A stretch of DNA of 64,000 nt from NCBI RefSeq assembly GCF_001043005.1, contig NZ_JYKZ01000002.1:496001-560000 (forward strand), in the 5' to 3' direction. Below are positions 60,247 to 64,000 of the stretch, piece by piece (positions within the stretch are counted from its first letter, which is position 1; the number at the start of each line of letters is the position of its first letter). Made by a program: the position numbers and the translations under genes. The notes beneath the pieces were generated by a model. The model searched no databases. It worked only from the letters and a program-made list of their open reading frames with translations, and was not told the DNA's origin. Origin of the DNA: Pseudomonas psychrophila. GTDB taxonomy: Bacteria > Pseudomonadota > Gammaproteobacteria > Pseudomonadales > Pseudomonadaceae.

Positions 60247-62904
60247 TTACACCAGGCTTTTGCTTACCACTTCAAACACGTCGCTGGACAGATCGCCCGA
60301 ATTGCGGATGCGTTCCAGTTCAGCCTTCATCAACGCCTGACGGGCAGCATCGTATTTGCGCCAGCGGGTCAACGGCGCCAGCTGCCGCGAAGCAATCTGC
60401 GGGTTAAAGCCGTTGAGCTGGATCACCAGGTCCGCCAGGAAACGATAGCCGGAGCCATCCGCTGCATGGAAGTTGATCAGGTTTTGTCCGGCAAACGCAC
60501 CGACCAGAGCCCGAACCTTGTTCGGATTCTTGAGGTTGAATGCCGGGTGTTCCATCAACTGACGCACACGCTGCAGACCACCGGGCAGTGTGCTGCCTGC
60601 CTGCACGCTGAACCACTGATCCATGACCAGCGGATTGTCCTTGAAGTGCTCGGCAAAACTGGCCAGCGCCGCGGCTTTTTCAGCCTCGTATGGCGAATTG
60701 ACCAGCACCGCCAGCGCAGTCAGGCGCTCGGTCATGTTGTCGCTGTGTTCGAACTGCTCCAGAGCCGCCGCCAGCACTTGCGGCTTACCGGCAAGCATCA
60801 AATAAGACAGCGCGATATTTTGCAGTGCACGACGGGCGAAGTGTTCGGCTTCGGCCACGTATGGAGTGACTTTCGACACTTCCCGGTTAGCCTGGTAGCG
60901 TGCCCATAAACCATCAAACAGGCTGTCTGCCAACTGCTTGCGGGCACATTCGCGGGCGATGTGAATGGCCTCGACATCGGCCACGTCACTGATTTCAGTC
61001 AGGTAGGCTTCGCCTGGCAACGACAGCATTTCGGCCACCATGGCCTGATCCAGCGCCTGATTCCCCAGCACACTGCGCAAGGCTTCAATCAAACGCGGGT
61101 CCATGACCAGTGCTTCACCGCGCTGATGCTGCCCTATCAGCTCCTGCAGCACCTGCACCGACAGTTGCTGGCCTGCATCCCAGCGGTTAAAGCCGTCGGT
61201 ATCGTGTTGCATCAAAAACATCAGTTGGTCGCGGCTGTAGGCAAAGCTCAGTTTCACCGGTGCCGAGAAACCACGCAGCAGCGAAGGCAACGGCTTTTCG
61301 TTGACGCCCACGAAGGTGAAGGTCTGTTGGGCTTCGGTTACAGACAAGACACGGCTAGTGCCCTGGGCCACAGACTCACCCGCCAGTTGCAGGGCGATTT
61401 CAGTCCCTTGGGCGCTCAACAGGCCCAGCTCCACCGGAATCACGAACGGCAGTTTTTCGACCTTGTCCGGGGTTTCCGGGCAGCTTTGGGCAAAGGTCAG
61501 GCTGTAGGTTTTCTGTGCGGCATCATAGTGCTCGCTGACGGCCAGACGCGGCGTGCCTGCCTGGCTGTACCAGCGCTTGAACTGGGTCAGATCGGCACCA
61601 TTGGCGTCTTCCATGGCCTTGATGAAGTCATCGCAGGTCACTGCCTGACCATCATGACGCTCGAAGTACAGATCGCTGCCTTTACGGAAGCCCTCGGGCC
61701 CCAGCAAGGTGTGGATCATGCGCACCACTTCCGAACCCTTTTCGTAAACGGTCAGGGTGTAGAAGTTGGAGATTTCGATAAAGCTGTCTGGACGCACCGC
61801 GTGGGCCATGGGGCCCGCGTCTTCAGCGAACTGGTGGGTACGCAGATAGGCCACGTCCTGAATGCGCTTGACGGTGCGCGAGTTCATGTCTGCCGAGAAC
61901 TGAGAGTCACGGAACACCGTGAAGCCTTCCTTGAGCGACAGCTGGAACCAGTCACGGCAGGTCACGCGGTTGCCCGTCCAGTTGTGGAAGTATTCGTGGG
62001 CAACGATGGCCTCGACCCGCTGGTGAGCGGCATCGGTCGCGGTTTCGGCGCGGGCCAGCACGGCGCTGGAGTTGAAGATGTTGAGGCCCTTATTCTCCAT
62101 CGCGCCCATGTTGAAGTCATTTACGGCCACGATCATGAAGATATCCAGATCGTATTCACGACCGTAGGTCTCTTCATCCCAGCGCATGGACTTTTTCAGG
62201 CTGACCATGGCGTGCTGGCATTTGTCGATGTTTTCGGGCTCGACATAAATGCGCAGCGCCACGTCACGATTGCTCATGGTGGTGAAGCTGTCTTCGACGC
62301 ACCACAGATCACCGGCCACCAGCGCAAACAGGTAGGCCGGCTTCATGAACGGATCTTCCCAGGTTGCCCAGTGTCGACCGTCTTCGTCGGGACCACTGGC
62401 AATCGGGTTGCCGTTGGACAACAGGATCGGGTAGCTGTGTTGCTCGGCCACCACGGTGGTGGTGAATTTGCTCATCACATCCGGGCGGTCGAGGTAATAG
62501 GTGATCTTGCGAAAGCCTTCGGCCTCGCACTGGGTGCAGAACATCCCGCCGGACTTGTACAGCCCTTCCAGCGCGGTATTGGATTCGGGGTGGATCCTGA
62601 CGCTGGTATCGACCACAAATTGCTCGGCGGTCGGGTGCAGGATCAGATGGCTGTCGCCGAGTTGATAGTCGTCAGCCGCGAGTTCGATGTCGTCCATGCT
62701 GACCGACAGCAACTCAAGCTGCTGGCCGTCCAGCACCAACGCCGGCAACCCAGCGCCACGGGCCGGGTTGCGACGCATCACCAGTTGCGCATGGACCAGC
62801 GTGTGGTCTTCGAACAACTCAAAGGTCAGGTGCGTTTCGTCGATCAGGTACTCGGGCGCCTGGTAGTCCTTCAGGTAGATCATTTGCGGTTGTTCGGTGC
62901 GCAT
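60247..62904 (-). CDS. pepN: Aminopeptidase N (PepN)
   Basis: An 885-residue M1-family zinc aminopeptidase of E. coli PepN size (870). GAMEN at residues 267-271 binds the substrate N-terminus. HEYFH at 303-307 with the Glu of LKEGFTVFRD about 19 residues later forms the zinc site (HEXXH-18-E). The C-terminal half is helical repeats. It is cytoplasmic and trims peptides from the N-terminus. It follows the DUF2797 gene by 12 bp. Confidence 0.96.
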   Translation of the reverse strand: MRTEQPQMIYLKDYQAPEYLIDETHLTFELFEDHTLVHAQLVMRRNPARGAGLPALVLDGQQLELLSVSMDDIELAADDYQLGDSHLILHPTAEQFVVDTSVRIHPESNTALEGLYKSGGMFCTQCEAEGFRKITYYLDRPDVMSKFTTTVVAEQHSYPILLSNGNPIASGPDEDGRHWATWEDPFMKPAYLFALVAGDLWCVEDSFTTMSNRDVALRIYVEPENIDKCQHAMVSLKKSMRWDEETYGREYDLDIFMIVAVNDFNMGAMENKGLNIFNSSAVLARAETATDAAHQRVEAIVAHEYFHNWTGNRVTCRDWFQLSLKEGFTVFRDSQFSADMNSRTVKRIQDVAYLRTHQFAEDAGPMAHAVRPDSFIEISNFYTLTVYEKGSEVVRMIHTLLGPEGFRKGSDLYFERHDGQAVTCDDFIKAMEDANGADLTQFKRWYSQAGTPRLAVSEHYDAAQKTYSLTFAQSCPETPDKVEKLPFVIPVELGLLSAQGTEIALQLAGESVAQGTSRVLSVTEAQQTFTFVGVNEKPLPSLLRGFSAPVKLSFAYSRDQLMFLMQHDTDGFNRWDAGQQLSVQVLQELIGQHQRGEALVMDPRLIEALRSVLGNQALDQAMVAEMLSLPGEAYLTEISDVADVEAIHIARECARKQLADSLFDGLWARYQANREVSKVTPYVAEAEHFARRALQNIALSYLMLAGKPQVLAAALEQFEHSDNMTERLTALAVLVNSPYEAEKAAALASFAEHFKDNPLVMDQWFSVQAGSTLPGGLQRVRQLMEHPAFNLKNPNKVRALVGAFAGQNLINFHAADGSGYRFLADLVIQLNGFNPQIASRQLAPLTRWRKYDAARQALMKAELERIRNSGDLSSDVFEVVSKSLV

Positions 62905-62916
62905 GCTGGAGTCCTT

Positions 62917-63711
62917 TTACTGATGCACGGCCAGTTGATAGGCCGTGTATTTGCGAATGTTGATTACGCCGGTGTCAAAGATCAGGTACTGGCCCTTGAT
63001 CCCCATCAGCGTGCCTTCTACGATCGGGTCCTTGTCCAGATTGAAGCTGACGATCTTGCTCGGGTACTGCTCGACCGGGTAGCGAATCTCGATGGGCTCA
63101 ACGTTTGACAAAGGTTGGACCGCTTGCAGGCCAAAACGCTCCTGCAGGGTTTTCATACCTTCGGCGCAGCTCTCGAACAGTTGTTCACGCACCGCGGCAA
63201 GGTCAACAGGTTCGGCATCGCCCTTGAGCAGTGCACGCCAGTTGGTGCGGTCGCCCACTTGCGAGCGGAACAGGTCTTCGACAAAGCCCGATTGCTGACG
63301 GGTTGCCACCCGCACAATCGGCAGTGCCTGGCTGGCGCCCTGGTCGAGCCAGCGTGTCGGCAACTGGGTGGCACGGGTGATGCCCACCTTGATCCCGGAG
63401 GAGTTGGCCAGATATACCACGTGGTCGGTCATGCAAAACTGCTCGCCCCACGACGGATCACGGCAGGTGCCTGCCTCGTAGTGGCAACGTTCCGGGCTCA
63501 TGATGCATACATCGCATTGCGCCAGCTTGGTCATGCACGGGTAGCAGTAGCCCTGACTGAAGCTCTTTTTGGTCTTGCGTCCGCAGTGAGTGCAGTTGAT
63601 CTCACCCAGGTATTCCAGACGCAGTTTGGTGCCGATCAATGGATTGACCGGCACCTCGGTATCGCCCAAACGAAACGCATACTGAACAGTCGGCGTTTCA
63701 AGGCTTGCCGA
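62917..63711 (-). CDS. DUF2797-family protein
   Basis: A 264-residue protein of the DUF2797 family. Cysteine pairs CTHCGRKTKKSF, CYPC, CDVC and C(10)C near residues 36-85 suggest a zinc site; the middle VVYLANSSGIKVGITR is the conserved family segment, reminiscent of GIY-YIG-like starts (YLANSSGIKVGIT). Function is not known. The ATG at 63711 is preferred to a TTG at 63747 that overlaps the upstream gene. It sits between a YeaC-like gene and pepN. Confidence 0.8.
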   Translation of the reverse strand, partial: SASLETPTVQYAFRLGDTEVPVNPLIGTKLRLEYLGEINCTHCGRKTKKSFSQGYCYPCMTKLAQCDVCIMSPERCHYEAGTCRDPSWGEQFCMTDHVVYLANSSGIKVGITRATQLPTRWLDQGASQALPIVRVATRQQSGFVEDLFRSQVGDRTNWRALLKGDAEPVDLAAVREQLFESCAEGMKTLQERFGLQAVQPLSNVEPIEIRYPVEQYPSKIVSFNLDKDPIVEGTLMGIKGQYLIFDTGVINIRKYTAYQLAVHQ

Positions 63712-63743
63712 CATCTTGCTGATTGCACCGCGACCAATCTCAA

Positions 63744-63986
63744 TCAATGGATAGCATCCGACTTGAACAGGATGTTAGGCACTGGCGCCGATTTGGAGCT
63801 GCACTCTTGCGGCCCCATGTAACCGGTGCGCTGATCTTCAGGCAGGTTGTGTACTTCCCAGGCAATCATCGCCTGCAACGACAGCTCGCGCTGTTCAGGG
63901 GTGAGTTTGTTGCCGTCTGCCCATTTGCCGATTTCAACGGCCAGTTTCAGGCTCTGATAGATCTCGGGGGTGATGTTTTGAATCAT
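63744..63986 (-). CDS. YeaC-like DUF1315 protein
   Basis: An 80-residue protein with the DUF1315/YeaC pattern ITPEIYQSLKLAVEIGKWAD and LTPEQRELSLQAMIAWE followed by a short tail. The family is small, cytoplasmic and uncharacterised. It lies upstream of the DUF2797 gene and pepN on the same strand, a gene order common in Pseudomonas. Confidence 0.85.
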   Translation of the reverse strand: MIQNITPEIYQSLKLAVEIGKWADGNKLTPEQRELSLQAMIAWEVHNLPEDQRTGYMGPQECSSKSAPVPNILFKSDAIH

Positions 63987-64000
63987 TTCGTTGAAAGAGG

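Noticed and set aside
1..64000. tRNA, rRNA, CRISPR arrays, insertion sequences, integrase or prophage
   Set aside because: None was seen. In particular no tRNA or integrase borders the flagellar block, so a genomic-island label with attachment sites is not supported.

Overview
The window is a stretch of a high-GC Pseudomonas chromosome. Three things point there: the periplasmic broad-specificity/arginine racemase closely resembles the P. putida/P. taetrolens enzymes, Pseudomonas-type REP/REPIN elements (GTGGGAGCGGGCTTGCTCGC family) lie between genes, and housekeeping genes such as pepN, the DUF2797/YeaC pair and trmK look typical of the genus. A P. fluorescens/P. fragi-like lineage is my inference. 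It was not tested by a search.

The left flank (1-14.5 kb) is ordinary accessory metabolism. It holds a gluconolactonase/SDR pair divergent from a LysR regulator, a heme-type TonB receptor with its own ECF sigma and FecR anti-sigma (Hxu-like), a LysE exporter with a GcvA-like regulator, and trmK. An arsRBCH operon follows behind a near-perfect ArsR-type palindrome, then an azlCD exporter and an XRE/MmyB-like regulator behind a palindromic operator.

The core (14.5-49.8 kb) is a whole flagellar system in one block. Gene content and order match the lateral (Laf / Flag-2) systems of Vibrio, Aeromonas and E. coli rather than the usual polar cluster of Pseudomonas. From left to right it reads: lafW-flgL-K-J-I-H-G-F-E-D-C-B (minus strand), flgA and flagellin (plus), a decayed small gene (minus), a LafZ-like membrane winged-helix regulator (plus), motB-motA-fliA-fliL-fliK-fliT-fliS-fliD (minus, the lafBCDEFSTU order), flgN-flgM-fliJ-I-H-G-F-E-lafK (minus), then fliM-N-P-Q-R-flhB-flhA (plus). 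It carries its own sigma-54 activator (LafK-like), sigma-28, anti-sigma-28, stator and export gate, but no chemotaxis gene and no flhDC. Near-consensus sigma-54 promoters precede flgB and fliD. Odd points are an in-frame TAA in flgA together with a well-placed Shine-Dalgarno facing ATT instead of ATG, a FlgJ whose enzyme domain is a GH23 lytic transglycosylase, a FliM without the N-terminal CheY-binding motif, and a LafK receiver domain without the phospho-acceptor Asp. As sequenced the system may be unable to build a P ring, although almost every other gene is open.

The right flank (49.9-64 kb) holds a GNAT acetyltransferase, the periplasmic racemase, a second ECF sigma/FecR/TonB receptor set, a second siderophore-type TonB receptor without a signalling domain, a secreted phosphodiesterase, pepN and a DUF2797/YeaC-like pair, with several REP elements and three Fur-box-like sites in the window. 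No tRNA, rRNA, CRISPR array, insertion sequence or prophage was seen.
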